DNA from: DASQPJ01 sp036268355
GTDB taxonomy: Bacteria > Actinomycetota > Actinomycetes > Sporichthyales > Sporichthyaceae
Length of the DNA: 64,000 nt
NCBI GenBank assembly: GCA_036268355.1
Contig: DATAUG010000259.1
Span: 103,630 to 167,629, forward strand
Direction: 5' to 3'
The notes below the pieces were generated by a model, which saw only the letters and a list, made by a program, of their open reading frames with translations, was not told the DNA's origin and did not search any database. Below, one piece after another: positions 55,330-62,756 of this stretch. Position numbers and translations under genes: made by a program. Positions within the stretch are counted from its first letter, which is position 1, and the number at the start of each line of letters is the position of its first letter.

Positions 55330-55734
55330 GTGGAGGATGCCGAGCTTCGCGGCCAGGTGGCAGACGTCCTGCGGTCGGCCGGGGCGTGCTTCGCATTGAT
55401 TTTCGGCAGTCGGGTTCGCGGCACCGCCCGACCGGACTCCGACCTCGACGTCGCCGCATGGTGGCCGAGCGACGCCCCCCAGGGATTCGACGTGCTGCTG
55501 CCCACGCAGGTCGATCTGCTCGTGCTCAACCACGCTCCGTTGGAGCTGGCAGGGCCGATCGCCCGGGACGGCCTGCTGCTGTTCGAGGACGATCCGCCCG
55601 CTCGGGTCCGCTGGGTCGCGACCACGCGCAAGATCTACTTCGACGAGTTGCCTCGCCTGGAACGCAGCCATCGTGAGTTCATGGAGGCTCTGCGTCGCCG
55701 TGGCAGTCGGACCGAGGGAAACGAGACCGGCTGA
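55330..55734 (+). CDS. MNT-domain nucleotidyltransferase (MntA-like), orphan
   Basis: 134 residues from the GTG at 55330. The nucleotidyltransferase motif is IFGSRVRGTARPDSDLDVA (GSxxxG and DxD). Such minimal nucleotidyltransferases usually act as antitoxins that AMPylate a HEPN toxin (HepT); no HEPN gene follows, so it is either an orphan or acts on something else. 13 bases after the DUF6104-like gene, likely read through from kgd. Confidence 0.83.
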   Translation: MEDAELRGQVADVLRSAGACFALIFGSRVRGTARPDSDLDVAAWWPSDAPQGFDVLLPTQVDLLVLNHAPLELAGPIARDGLLLFEDDPPARVRWVATTRKIYFDELPRLERSHREFMEALRRRGSRTEGNETG

Positions 55735-55990
55735 CTCCGTGCGGACACAATTTTGCCGCCCCAGCCGAGGCACCTCTCAAACATTCAATCGATCGCCGGC
55801 GGCCGTTTCAGCGCCACTGCAATGAAGAAGAGCACGATGCGCCGAAGGGGTCATCTGTCCCTCCCAGGTGAATTGTCCCTTTCGACTCGGACGGCCGAGC
55901 GACCTGATTCGTTCCAGGTCATCGCCACCGTCTCGAATTATGACCTGGCCAACAGCGCAACCCCGGCGCGCGCCGTAGCGGGAGCGCGGG
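55735..55990. other. Intergenic stretch, no gene seen
   Basis: 256 bases of lower GC than the surroundings. Open frames on both strands are short, lack ribosome sites and show no family pattern. Followed by a gene remnant. Confidence 0.5.
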
Positions 55991-56074
55991 GAGATGTTCC
56001 CCCACTTGTACGGCCCGCTCAACGTCGATGCAGTGACCACGGTGGTGGACTTCATCGGGGCCGGGCCAATCTGA
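55991..56074 (+). pseudogene. C-terminal remnant of a DUF952-family gene
   Basis: 27 codons ending at TGA 56072-56074 read EMFPHLYGPLNVDAVTTVVDF, matching the usual end of DUF952 proteins (FPHLYGPL, then DAV). An in-frame TAG at 55976 and the absence of the rest of the domain (which should be about 110 residues) show that it is only a fragment. The stop codon sits in a CTGACG-N3-CGTCAG palindrome. Confidence 0.55.
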
Positions 56075-56085
56075 CGGAACGTCAG
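56071..56085. promoter_or_regulatory. 15-bp palindrome CTGACG-GAA-CGTCAG
   Basis: Perfect copy overlapping the stop codon of the DUF952 remnant and ending one base before the stop codon of the convergent methyltransferase gene. Confidence 0.6.
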
Positions 56086-56086
56086 C

Positions 56087-56923
56087 TCAGCGTGGCCGAT
56101 AGCACTTCAGGACCGCGTCGACCCCGACCCGGGTGAGTTCCGGCAAGCCCGCCACGCGTTCGGCGAGCACGTCGGCCGACAGGTGCCAGGCGTTCGGTCC
56201 CATGGCCACGGCGGCGCGCACCTGATCCCGCGTCAGGTCCACGTGGTAACCGACTGCTTTCTCGCCGACCAACTCGAAGAACGGGTCCAGTGTCGCCGCC
56301 AACCGCGCCGGTTTCGCGGCATCGACGCCGATCAGGCCCAGCCTGTCGACCAGTTCGCCCAGATGCCCTGGGCCGGGGACGACCACCAGCAGGCGACCGT
56401 CGCGGCGCAGCACCCTGGCGTACTCGGCGGCGTTGCGGGGGGCGAACACGTTGAGCACGACCCCGGCTGCCCCGTCGCGCACCGGCCATCGCTCGGTCAC
56501 GTCCCACCCGATTGCCGCCGCGCGCTGGTGGACCCGAGCCGCGCGCCGCAGCGCCGCCACCGAGGAGTCGAGGGCCAGGCCCACGGCACCGGGGACCGCG
56601 TCGAGAGCCGCACCCAGATAGTGGCCCGGACCCGATCCGGCATCGACGATCAGCCCGGCCGGCCAGCAAGCTGCCGCCATCGCGGCCAGTTCCCCAACCA
56701 CAGGCACAAAGTGACCTGCCGTCAGAAAATCTACCCGGGCGGCGACCGCCGAGGCGTCATCCGCGTTGAGCGGCGGCCGTCCCAGAGCCGCGAGCAGGTT
56801 CACATAGCCCTGCCGGGCCACGTCGAAGCTGTGTCCGGTCGGGCAGCGCAGCGTGGCCGGTTCGGCGACCAGGTCGGCGCGACAGACGGGGCACACCAAG
56901 GCCGCGACGACCTCGGCGAGCAC
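56087..56923 (-). CDS. RlmA-like 23S rRNA (guanine-N1)-methyltransferase
   Basis: 278 residues from a GTG at 56923. N-terminal zinc ribbon (Cys11, Cys14, Cys27, His31: CPVCRADL and CPTGHSFD), then a SAM-binding fold with VDAGSGPGHYLG. This layout is that of RlmA(I)/RlmA(II), which methylate G745 or G748 of 23S rRNA; the latter (TlrB) gives tylosin resistance. The ARQGYVNLL segment is typical of both. Which guanine is modified cannot be told. The dehydrogenase gene upstream ends 6 bases before. Confidence 0.88.
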   Translation of the reverse strand: MLAEVVAALVCPVCRADLVAEPATLRCPTGHSFDVARQGYVNLLAALGRPPLNADDASAVAARVDFLTAGHFVPVVGELAAMAAACWPAGLIVDAGSGPGHYLGAALDAVPGAVGLALDSSVAALRRAARVHQRAAAIGWDVTERWPVRDGAAGVVLNVFAPRNAAEYARVLRRDGRLLVVVPGPGHLGELVDRLGLIGVDAAKPARLAATLDPFFELVGEKAVGYHVDLTRDQVRAAVAMGPNAWHLSADVLAERVAGLPELTRVGVDAVLKCYRPR

Positions 56924-56929
56924 TGGTCG

Positions 56930-57895
56930 CTAGCGGGTGAAGACGATCTTGCCGAACAGGTCGCCGGACTCCATCTTCGCGAAGCCGTCGCGGGCCTGCT
57001 CCAACGGAATCTCCGAGTCGATCAGCGGACGCACCCCGGTGACGGCCATGAACTGGGCGAGCTTCTCCAGGTCGTCCCGGCTGCCCATCGTGGAGCCGAC
57101 CACGGACAACTGGAGGAAGAACAGCCGGGTCAGTTCGGCCGGCGGAGCGTTGCCGCTGGTGGCCCCGGAGATCACGATGCACCCGCCGGGCCGCAGGGCC
57201 TTCATCGAGTGCGCCCAGGTCGCCGCGCCCACCGTCTCCATGACCGCATCGACCCGGTCCGGCAGCCGGGCCCCGGACTCGAAGGCCGCGTCCGCCCCGA
57301 TCTCGAGTGCCCGCGCCCGCTTGGCCTCGTCGCGGCTGGTGGCCCAGACCCGGAACCCGGCCGCATGCGCCAACGCGATCAGCGCCGTGGCCACCCCGCC
57401 GCCGGCGCCCTGGACGAGCACCGTGGACCCGGGCTGCAGCCCGGAGCGGTGGAAGAGCATCCGGTAGGCCGTGAGCCAGGCCGTCGGCAGGCACGCCGCC
57501 TCCGCGAACGACATCTGCGGCGGCTTGGGCACCAGGTTGCGCCGCGGCACCACGACCTGTTCGGCGAAGGTGCCCGGATGCCGTTCGGACAGCAGGCTGC
57601 GGCCCGGGTCCATGGTCTCGTCGCCGCGGTAGTCCGGGTCGCCGATCAGCGCGTGGACGATGACCTCGTTGCCGTCCGGGTCGAGCCCCGCCGCGTCGCA
57701 GCCCAGGATCATCGGTAGCTGCGACTCCTTCAGCCCCACCCCGCGCAGGCTCCAGAGGTCGTGATGGTTGAGCGAGGCCGCCTTGACGTCGACAGTGACC
57801 CAACCGTCCTTGGCGATGGGCTCGGGACGTTCCCCGAGCTCCAGCGCCGACAGCGGGTCGTCCGGGGCGAAGCGCACGGCGCTCACGGCAAACAT
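56930..57895 (-). CDS. Medium-chain dehydrogenase/reductase (quinone oxidoreductase-like)
   Basis: 321 residues. GroES-like N-terminal domain (KAASLNHHDLWSLRG) and Rossmann domain with VLVQGAGGGVATALIALA. Catalytic and structural zinc cysteines of true alcohol dehydrogenases are largely absent (no GHE motif; only scattered Cys), so it fits the zinc-free quinone oxidoreductase/enoyl reductase-like group. Substrate unknown. Follows sodX on the same strand by 9 bases. Confidence 0.88.
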   Translation of the reverse strand: MFAVSAVRFAPDDPLSALELGERPEPIAKDGWVTVDVKAASLNHHDLWSLRGVGLKESQLPMILGCDAAGLDPDGNEVIVHALIGDPDYRGDETMDPGRSLLSERHPGTFAEQVVVPRRNLVPKPPQMSFAEAACLPTAWLTAYRMLFHRSGLQPGSTVLVQGAGGGVATALIALAHAAGFRVWATSRDEAKRARALEIGADAAFESGARLPDRVDAVMETVGAATWAHSMKALRPGGCIVISGATSGNAPPAELTRLFFLQLSVVGSTMGSRDDLEKLAQFMAVTGVRPLIDSEIPLEQARDGFAKMESGDLFGKIVFTR

Positions 57896-57904
57896 CTCCC
57901 GACC

Positions 57905-58216
57905 CTATCTACGGCGAACCGGCCACAGTCGGGCCACCACAACCGATCGGACGTCCTCCAGCGGTATCGCCCCGACCAGCCACGAGTCGGTTCCAGCCAT
58001 CGGGTTGTCCCGTTCGACCCACCAACCCTCGGGGACCCGACAGGTGGCCCGCTTGACCGCGGTCCCCCGGCCCGGAAGCTCGACAACGACCAGCGCGCCC
58101 GGCCGCACCGGGGCCCCCCGACGCACCAGCAGCACATCGCCGTCCCGCAGGGTCGGCAGCATCGAGGTGCCCCGCACCCGGATCAGTCCGACGCGGGACA
58201 TTTGGGCCAAACCCAT
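57905..58216 (-). CDS. sodX: Nickel-type superoxide dismutase maturation protease SodX
   Basis: Small S26-type signal peptidase that cleaves the N-terminal propeptide of SodN so that His1 can bind nickel. About 103 residues from the ATG at 58216 (58201 or a GTG at 58240 are alternatives). The nucleophile serine lies in RVRGTSMLPTL and the general-base lysine in TAVKRAT; VERDNPMAGTDS is also typical. No membrane anchor, unlike LepB. Divergent from sodN, 70 bases apart. Confidence 0.88.
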   Translation of the reverse strand: MGLAQMSRVGLIRVRGTSMLPTLRDGDVLLVRRGAPVRPGALVVVELPGRGTAVKRATCRVPEGWWVERDNPMAGTDSWLVGAIPLEDVRSVVVARLWPVRRR

Positions 58217-58286
58217 GCGGGTAGTGTCCCGATCGAACACGGGCCCCGGTCCCGGGGACCCATCCGGCGCAGTGAAGGGACGCGAG

Positions 58287-58676
58287 ATGCGGTTCCGAAT
58301 TCAAGAGGTGCAGGCCCACTGCGACCTGCCGTGCGGCGTCTACGACCCCGCGCAGGCCCGCATCGAGGCCCAGTCGGTAAAGGCGACGATCGAGAAGTAC
58401 AACGGCAACGAGGACCCGGCCTTCCGCTCCCGGGCACTCGCGGTCAAGGATGAGCGGTCCGAGCTCGTCAAGCATCACCTCTGGGTGCTGTGGACGGACT
58501 ACTTCAAGCCACCGCACTTCGAGAAGTACCCCCAGCTGCACCAGCTGTTCAACGAGGCGACCAAGCTCGCAGGCGCCGGCGGCACCAAGGGCTCCACCGA
58601 CGTGAAGGTCGCGGACCAGCTGCTGGACAAGATCGACGAGATCTCCGAGATCTTCTGGGAGACCAAGAAGGCCTGA
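58287..58676 (+). CDS. sodN: Nickel superoxide dismutase
   Basis: Cytoplasmic Ni-SOD, a hexamer of four-helix bundles that dismutates superoxide. 129 residues. The nickel hook is HCDLPCGVYDP (His11, Cys12 and Cys16 of the precursor, i.e. His1, Cys2 and Cys6 after cleavage), preceded by a 10-residue propeptide (MRFRIQEVQA). ATG with AAGGGA upstream. The short divergent region to sodX (58217-58286) must contain both promoters; no clear Nur site was found. Confidence 0.97.
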   Translation: MRFRIQEVQAHCDLPCGVYDPAQARIEAQSVKATIEKYNGNEDPAFRSRALAVKDERSELVKHHLWVLWTDYFKPPHFEKYPQLHQLFNEATKLAGAGGTKGSTDVKVADQLLDKIDEISEIFWETKKA

Positions 58677-58722
58677 CCCCGCTCCGGGGTGTCAGCCCCC
58701 GCGGACCATTGCGTTCCCACCG

Positions 58723-58757
58723 CCCGCCCTCCGATGATGACCACCTCGGAGGGCGGG
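58723..58757 (+). terminator. Hairpin terminator downstream of sodN
   Basis: CCCGCCCTCCGA / TCGGAGGGCGGG form a 12-bp perfect stem with an 11-nt loop, 46 bases after the sodN stop. No U tract. The right arm provides the GGAGGGCGG that could serve as ribosome site for the tiny lipoprotein frame that follows. Confidence 0.6.
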
Positions 58758-58763
58758 TGATTC

Positions 58764-58862
58764 ATGCCTCGACGCCCCATGTCGGCCCTGGGCACGGCCG
58801 TCGTGCTGCTTGCGGCCTGCGACGGCCATGCGTCGCCCACCCCTCAGGCCGCGGCACCCTGA
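58764..58862 (+). CDS. Possible 32-aa mini-lipoprotein
   Basis: ATG at 58764 with GGAGGGCGG about nine bases upstream. The product begins MPRRPMSALGTAVVLLAAC, a complete lipoprotein signal with lipobox LAAC, and has only 14 residues after the cysteine. It may be a truncated lipoprotein, a lipopeptide, or chance. It overlaps the end of the convergent membrane-protein gene by 19 bases. Confidence 0.35.
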   Translation: MPRRPMSALGTAVVLLAACDGHASPTPQAAAP

Positions 58863-59215
58863 CCGGCCGAGAACACCCCGACCAGCACGATCACCGCGCT
58901 GGCCAGCAGCAGCGCGCCCGCGATCGGGATGCCCTGGGCCAGGCTGATCCCGACCGGCAACATGATCAGCTCCCAGACCATGGCCGGCGCCCGCGCCCAG
59001 CGAGCACCGGCGGCCAGGGCGCGCCCGACGAAGGCCAGGCCGAGGCCGGCGAGCACGGCCAGCAGCGCCAGCAGCGCGTCGGACACCCGGTCGTGGTCGT
59101 GCGTGCCGATCGCCAGAATCGCCACCCACAGTCCGAGCACGGCAAGCGCCAGCGCCTGGCCCAGCAGGGCCAGCGCGGCGGTGGAGCCGCCGCCCCGCGA
59201 TTCAGCCGCCATCAC
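58844..59215 (-). CDS. Four-helix integral membrane protein
   Basis: 123 residues with four predicted membrane helices (LALLGQALALAVLGLWVAIL, then LLALLAVLAGLGLAFVG, MVWELIMLPVGISLAQ and ALLLASAVIVLVGVF). The acidic Trp-Glu in the third helix is typical of a small family found across streptomycetes and relatives without known function. ATG at 59215 or the next codon. It stands alone, convergent with the sodN side. Confidence 0.7.
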   Translation of the reverse strand: MMAAESRGGGSTAALALLGQALALAVLGLWVAILAIGTHDHDRVSDALLALLAVLAGLGLAFVGRALAAGARWARAPAMVWELIMLPVGISLAQGIPIAGALLLASAVIVLVGVFSAGQGAAA

Positions 59216-59626
59216 GAGCGCTCAAGGCAATCCGACAGGCGCCCGTCTCAACCACTCTGACACTCCTGCGTACCGCCGGAACCATCGACATCAACACCCC
59301 GTTCAGACCTCAATTCTGCCCTTGCCAACGCCCCGGGACTACCGGAGGCGGCCCCGCAAGCCCCAAAAATGAGGGGTATCCGACTACCTCCTCGGCGATT
59401 TTTCGGCGGGAGCACTTGTGCTTCCCTACCGGTTGGTTCAGGCTGGGCGCCGGACGTGGTACCTACGACCACTGTTCGTGCCCTACCTCACAGAAATTGT
59501 CTTTTTCGTCCAGAGCGAAATTGCTAGTGAATGCGTTCACTTGTAAGTGGCCGGTGCACCGCCGCTCGGTCAGCCCGCCCAAGTACCCGGGGCCTACCGC
59601 CCCGCCGTCTTTAGGAGCTACAACCC
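59216..59626 (+). promoter_or_regulatory. whiB1 upstream region with CRP-like site
   Basis: 411 bases without a gene. The palindrome AGTGAATGCGTTCACT (59526-59541) contains GTGA-N6-TCAC, the core of the CRP/Cmr family consensus TGTGA-N6-TCACA, and lies 85 bases before the whiB1 start; in M. tuberculosis whiB1 is known to be controlled by the cAMP receptor protein. The T-rich word gatttttcgg (59389-59408 area) interrupts the otherwise GC-rich stretch. Nothing else is recognised. Confidence 0.6.
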
Positions 59627-59878
59627 ATGGACTGGCGCCATCGCGCAGTCTGCCGGGACGAGGATCCCGAGCTGTTCTTTCCCATCGGGAACACCGGTCC
59701 CGCACTGTTGCAGATCGAAGAGGCACGTGCTGTGTGCCGTCGCTGCGAGGTCGTTGACACCTGCCTGCAATGGGCACTGGACTCCGGGCAGGACGCCGGT
59801 GTCTGGGGTGGCCTCTCGGAGGACGAGCGCCGGGCGCTCAAGCGCCGTACCGCACGCGCCCGGGCACGGGTCGTCTGA
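59627..59878 (+). CDS. whiB1: WhiB1-type iron-sulfur transcriptional regulator
   Basis: 83 residues (84 in M. tuberculosis WhiB1). Four cluster cysteines at 9, 37, 40 and 46 in the C-x27-C-x2-C-x5-C pattern hold a [4Fe-4S] cluster that reacts with nitric oxide; GVWGG (58-62) is the turn before the basic DNA-binding tail KRRTARARARVV. Known to bind sigma factor region 4. ATG with AGGAGC upstream. Convergent with the pdtaS-like kinase, the same adjacency as Rv3219-Rv3220c. Confidence 0.95.
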   Translation: MDWRHRAVCRDEDPELFFPIGNTGPALLQIEEARAVCRRCEVVDTCLQWALDSGQDAGVWGGLSEDERRALKRRTARARARVV

Positions 59879-59904
59879 CGACCGACGCACAGCGCACCAC
59901 TTTC

Positions 59905-59936
59905 GACCCCGGTCGCCCAGGAGGGTGACCGGGGTC
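59905..59936. terminator. Bidirectional terminator between whiB1 and the pdtaS-like gene
   Basis: GACCCCGGTC / GACCGGGGTC, a 10-bp perfect stem that extends to 14 bp with one G-U pair (GCCC/GGGT), loop agga. It lies in the 60-bp gap between two convergent genes. Confidence 0.7.
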
Positions 59937-59938
59937 GG

Positions 59939-61453
59939 TCATGTCGACCCGGCCGATCCCGACACCACCATCGGCCGCTCCCGGCCCAACGGAATCACCA
60001 GCTCCACCCGGGTCCCACCCCCGTCGCGCGGACCGAATTGGAGCCTGCCCGCCAGCTCACCGGTGACCAGGGTGCGCACGATCCGCAGTCCCAGGTTGGC
60101 CGAGCGAACGTCGTCGAAGCCCTCCGGCAGGCCCCGGCCGTCGTCGAGCACCTCCACCAGCAGTTCCTCCGCGCCGCGGGCGGCCCGGACCTCCACCAGC
60201 CCGGATTCGGGGGTGACGCCGTGCTCGAGCGCGTTCTGCAGCAGTTCGGCCAGCACCATCGACAACGGCGTGGCCTGGGCCCCGGGGAGGTCGCCGAACG
60301 TGCCGCGGCGGCGGGGACGCACCGGCGAACTGGCGGCGGACACGTCGATCACCATCTCCAGCACCCGGTCGACGATCGCGTCGAACGAGACGGTCTCGTC
60401 GTCGGAGGCCGCCAGGGTGTCGTGGACGATCGCGATCGAGCCCACCCGACGCACCGCCTCGTTGAGGGCCTCCCGGGCCCGCGGCTCGTCCATCCGCCGG
60501 GCCTGCATGCGCAGCAGCGCGGCCACCGCCTGCAGGTTGTTCTTCACCCGGTGATGAATCTCGCGGATCGTGGCGTCCTTGGTGAGCAGTTGCCGATCGC
60601 GGCGATGTACCTCGGTCACGTCCCGCACCAGCACGATCGCCCCGACGTGGGTGGCGCCATCGGTCAGCGGGATGGCGCGCAGGTTGAGCACCACCGCGTC
60701 GGTCTCGACCTGAATCCGCCGCGGCACCCGGCCGCCGGCCACCAGCCCGACCGCGGCCTCGACCGGGGCGCTCGACGGCGCGAGTTCGGCGGTCAGCGCG
60801 CCCAGTTCGGTGCCGACCAGGTCCGCGGTCAGCCCCAGCCGCCGGTACGCGGACAGCGCGTTCGGGCTGGCGTAGCTGACCACGCCCGTGCCGTCCAGGC
60901 GGATCAGCCCGTCGCCGACCCGGGGCGATCCGTCGGCCAGCGCCAACGTCGCCTCGGCGGCCGCGCCGAGCTGGGGGAACAGGCCGGTCGAGATCATCCG
61001 GGCCAGGTCCCCGGCGCACTGCAAATAGGTCAGCTCGAGACGACTCGGGGTGCGCACGGAGACCAGGCTGGTGCTGCGGGCGATCACGCCGAGCACCCGG
61101 CCGCCGCGGCGCACCGGGATCGCCTCGGCCCGCGCCGGCACGTCGTGGCGCCAATGTTGGTCGCCCTGGCGCACAATTCGGCCGCCATCGAGGGCGGCGT
61201 CGAGCAGCGGGTTCAGGCCGCGACTCGACCGGCTGCCCACCAGGTCGTCCTGAAAGGCCGTCGGACCGGTGGTGGGCCGCATCTGGGCAACCGCGAGGTA
61301 TGCCTCGCCGCCCTCGGTCGGCATCCAGAGCACCAGGTCGGAGAACGACAGGTCGGCGAGCAACTGCCAGTCGGCGACCAGCGCGTGCAACCACTCCAGG
61401 TCCGCCGGCGGCAGATCCGCGGCGGCGCGGATCAGGTCGTTCAGCGAGGCCAT
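59939..61453 (-). CDS. pdtaS: PdtaS-like sensor histidine kinase
   Basis: Cytosolic HisKA_2/HWE-type kinase of 504 residues (501 in M. tuberculosis PdtaS). GAF domain (about 20-155), PAS domain (about 180-285), dimerisation motif REIHHRVKNNLQ with phospho-acceptor His (300 or 301), then an HATPase domain with LAELLQNALEHG and DDGRGLPEG. No membrane segment. The usual partner PdtaR, an ANTAR-domain antiterminator, is not in the window. In M. tuberculosis this kinase senses c-di-GMP or copper/NO via PdtaS-PdtaR; that is family knowledge only. Confidence 0.92.
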   Translation of the reverse strand: MASLNDLIRAAADLPPADLEWLHALVADWQLLADLSFSDLVLWMPTEGGEAYLAVAQMRPTTGPTAFQDDLVGSRSSRGLNPLLDAALDGGRIVRQGDQHWRHDVPARAEAIPVRRGGRVLGVIARSTSLVSVRTPSRLELTYLQCAGDLARMISTGLFPQLGAAAEATLALADGSPRVGDGLIRLDGTGVVSYASPNALSAYRRLGLTADLVGTELGALTAELAPSSAPVEAAVGLVAGGRVPRRIQVETDAVVLNLRAIPLTDGATHVGAIVLVRDVTEVHRRDRQLLTKDATIREIHHRVKNNLQAVAALLRMQARRMDEPRAREALNEAVRRVGSIAIVHDTLAASDDETVSFDAIVDRVLEMVIDVSAASSPVRPRRRGTFGDLPGAQATPLSMVLAELLQNALEHGVTPESGLVEVRAARGAEELLVEVLDDGRGLPEGFDDVRSANLGLRIVRTLVTGELAGRLQFGPRDGGGTRVELVIPLGRERPMVVSGSAGST

Positions 61454-61576
61454 CCGTCGACCCTAGGGCCAGGCCGCTGGGCTGCTTGCGGATGCCGGTG
61501 GGCCGCTCGAACTTCGAGCGCCGCTCGGCGCGGCCGGGTAGGTTCGCGTACGTCGGCGGCGGGCGCGGGAGGCACC

Positions 61577-62536
61577 TTGGCAGATGTCCCGCGTCGCGTG
61601 CGCGCTCAGACGCCGCTCGAGGACGATGGCGAATCCCACGTCCGCGCTGACCCCCCGGTCGATCCGGACTTCTGGGAACGGGTTGTCGCGACCGGCTATG
61701 CAACACCGGCCGGCCGGCGACTGGACGACATGACCGTGGAGCTCGTCCGGTTGCTCGGCGCCACCGACCCGCATCTGCGCGACCACATCGGGCTGGGCGT
61801 GCTGCTGGCCTGGACAGCCCGCGGCGTCTACGACGACCTGCTGCCCGGACTCGGCGACGGCCTGACCGACGGGCTGCGGACCGGCGCGGGTGAGAGCGGG
61901 ACGCATTCGGTGTTGCGTCGTTCGTTCTCCGCCCGCGCCGTGGCCGCGGTGATCGACCGCGACACCGCGCGACCGCGGGTCAACCCGGACACCGTCCTGG
62001 CCTGGGGCGACCGGGGCCTGGCCTGGCTGGGCACCGAGCGCGACCTGCGCGATCGCATCCCGGGCGCCGGCCGGGTGCACGCGATCGCGCACGGGGCCGA
62101 CCTGGTCGGCGCGCTGGCGCGGTCGCGCCATCTCGACGAGGGTGGCCTCATGGTGCTGCTGGACACGGTCGCCGACCGGTTGCTCGCCCCCACCGAATCG
62201 GTGTTCGTCAGCCGGGAGGAGGACCGCCTGGCCTACGCGACCATGTCGCTGCTGCATCGAGACGTCGTCGACCTCAGCCTGCTGGAACCGTGGGTGGGGC
62301 GCCTGGTCGAGACCTGGACCGGTGCATGGAATCGCGATGCACCGATCCAGGCCAATACCCTGAACACGATCGCCTTCCTCCGGGCCCTGCACCTGCAGTT
62401 GTTGCTCGGGGTCGCGCCGACCGACCCGGCGGGCCGATCCAGCGGTCGCCCACCCGCGGTCCGGGTCGACCTGCTGGCCCTGCTGCAGGCGGCGCTGCGC
62501 AGCACCGGGCCGTTCACCCCGCGGACCGACCGGTGA
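61577..62536 (+). CDS. DUF2785 protein
   Basis: 319 residues from a TTG at 61577 with GGGAGG four bases upstream; the frame opens far upstream, antisense to the kinase gene, but that part is not coding. Conserved blocks of DUF2785: TDPHLRDHIGLGVL, GESGTHSVLRRSFSA, HAIAHGADLVGALA and LLDTVADRLLAPT. Helical-repeat protein of unknown function; Asp/His clusters might bind a metal. Confidence 0.85.
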   Translation: MADVPRRVRAQTPLEDDGESHVRADPPVDPDFWERVVATGYATPAGRRLDDMTVELVRLLGATDPHLRDHIGLGVLLAWTARGVYDDLLPGLGDGLTDGLRTGAGESGTHSVLRRSFSARAVAAVIDRDTARPRVNPDTVLAWGDRGLAWLGTERDLRDRIPGAGRVHAIAHGADLVGALARSRHLDEGGLMVLLDTVADRLLAPTESVFVSREEDRLAYATMSLLHRDVVDLSLLEPWVGRLVETWTGAWNRDAPIQANTLNTIAFLRALHLQLLLGVAPTDPAGRSSGRPPAVRVDLLALLQAALRSTGPFTPRTDR

Positions 62537-62756
62537 GCGAGCATCACGAGCTACTGCAACGGGGGAGGAACAGGCGATTGAGGCGAGGGCAACGCGAGAG
62601 CGAGCTTGCGAGCCCTGCGCAGTTGCCGAGCCGATTGAAACCTGTTGACCGCAGGGAACACGAGCGAGGAGCACAAGCGAGCAACGAATACAGCGAACGA
62701 ACAACTGTCACAGCGCCGGCCGGCTCCCACCGAAACGGGACAACGGGGGCGCGCCG
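62537..62756. repeat. GAGC/GCGA-rich intergenic element, copy B
   Basis: 220 bases without a gene between the DUF2785 gene and bioF. Shares the 19-base word cgaggagcacaagcgagca (62665-62683) and the 12-base word ccgagccgattg (62626-62637) with the rho-proximal intergenic at 2 kb. No biotin-operon operator was recognised. Confidence 0.5.

Noticed and set aside
55753..56136. 127-codon plus-strand frame between the MNT gene and the methyltransferase
   Set aside because: No ribosome site, no family pattern; the DUF952-like similarity lies in a different frame.
60038..61576. Plus-strand frame antisense to the pdtaS-like kinase leading into the DUF2785 gene
   Set aside because: Sequence is repetitive Arg/Gly/Gln-rich shadow of the kinase; a good ribosome site at 61567-61573 marks the real start.
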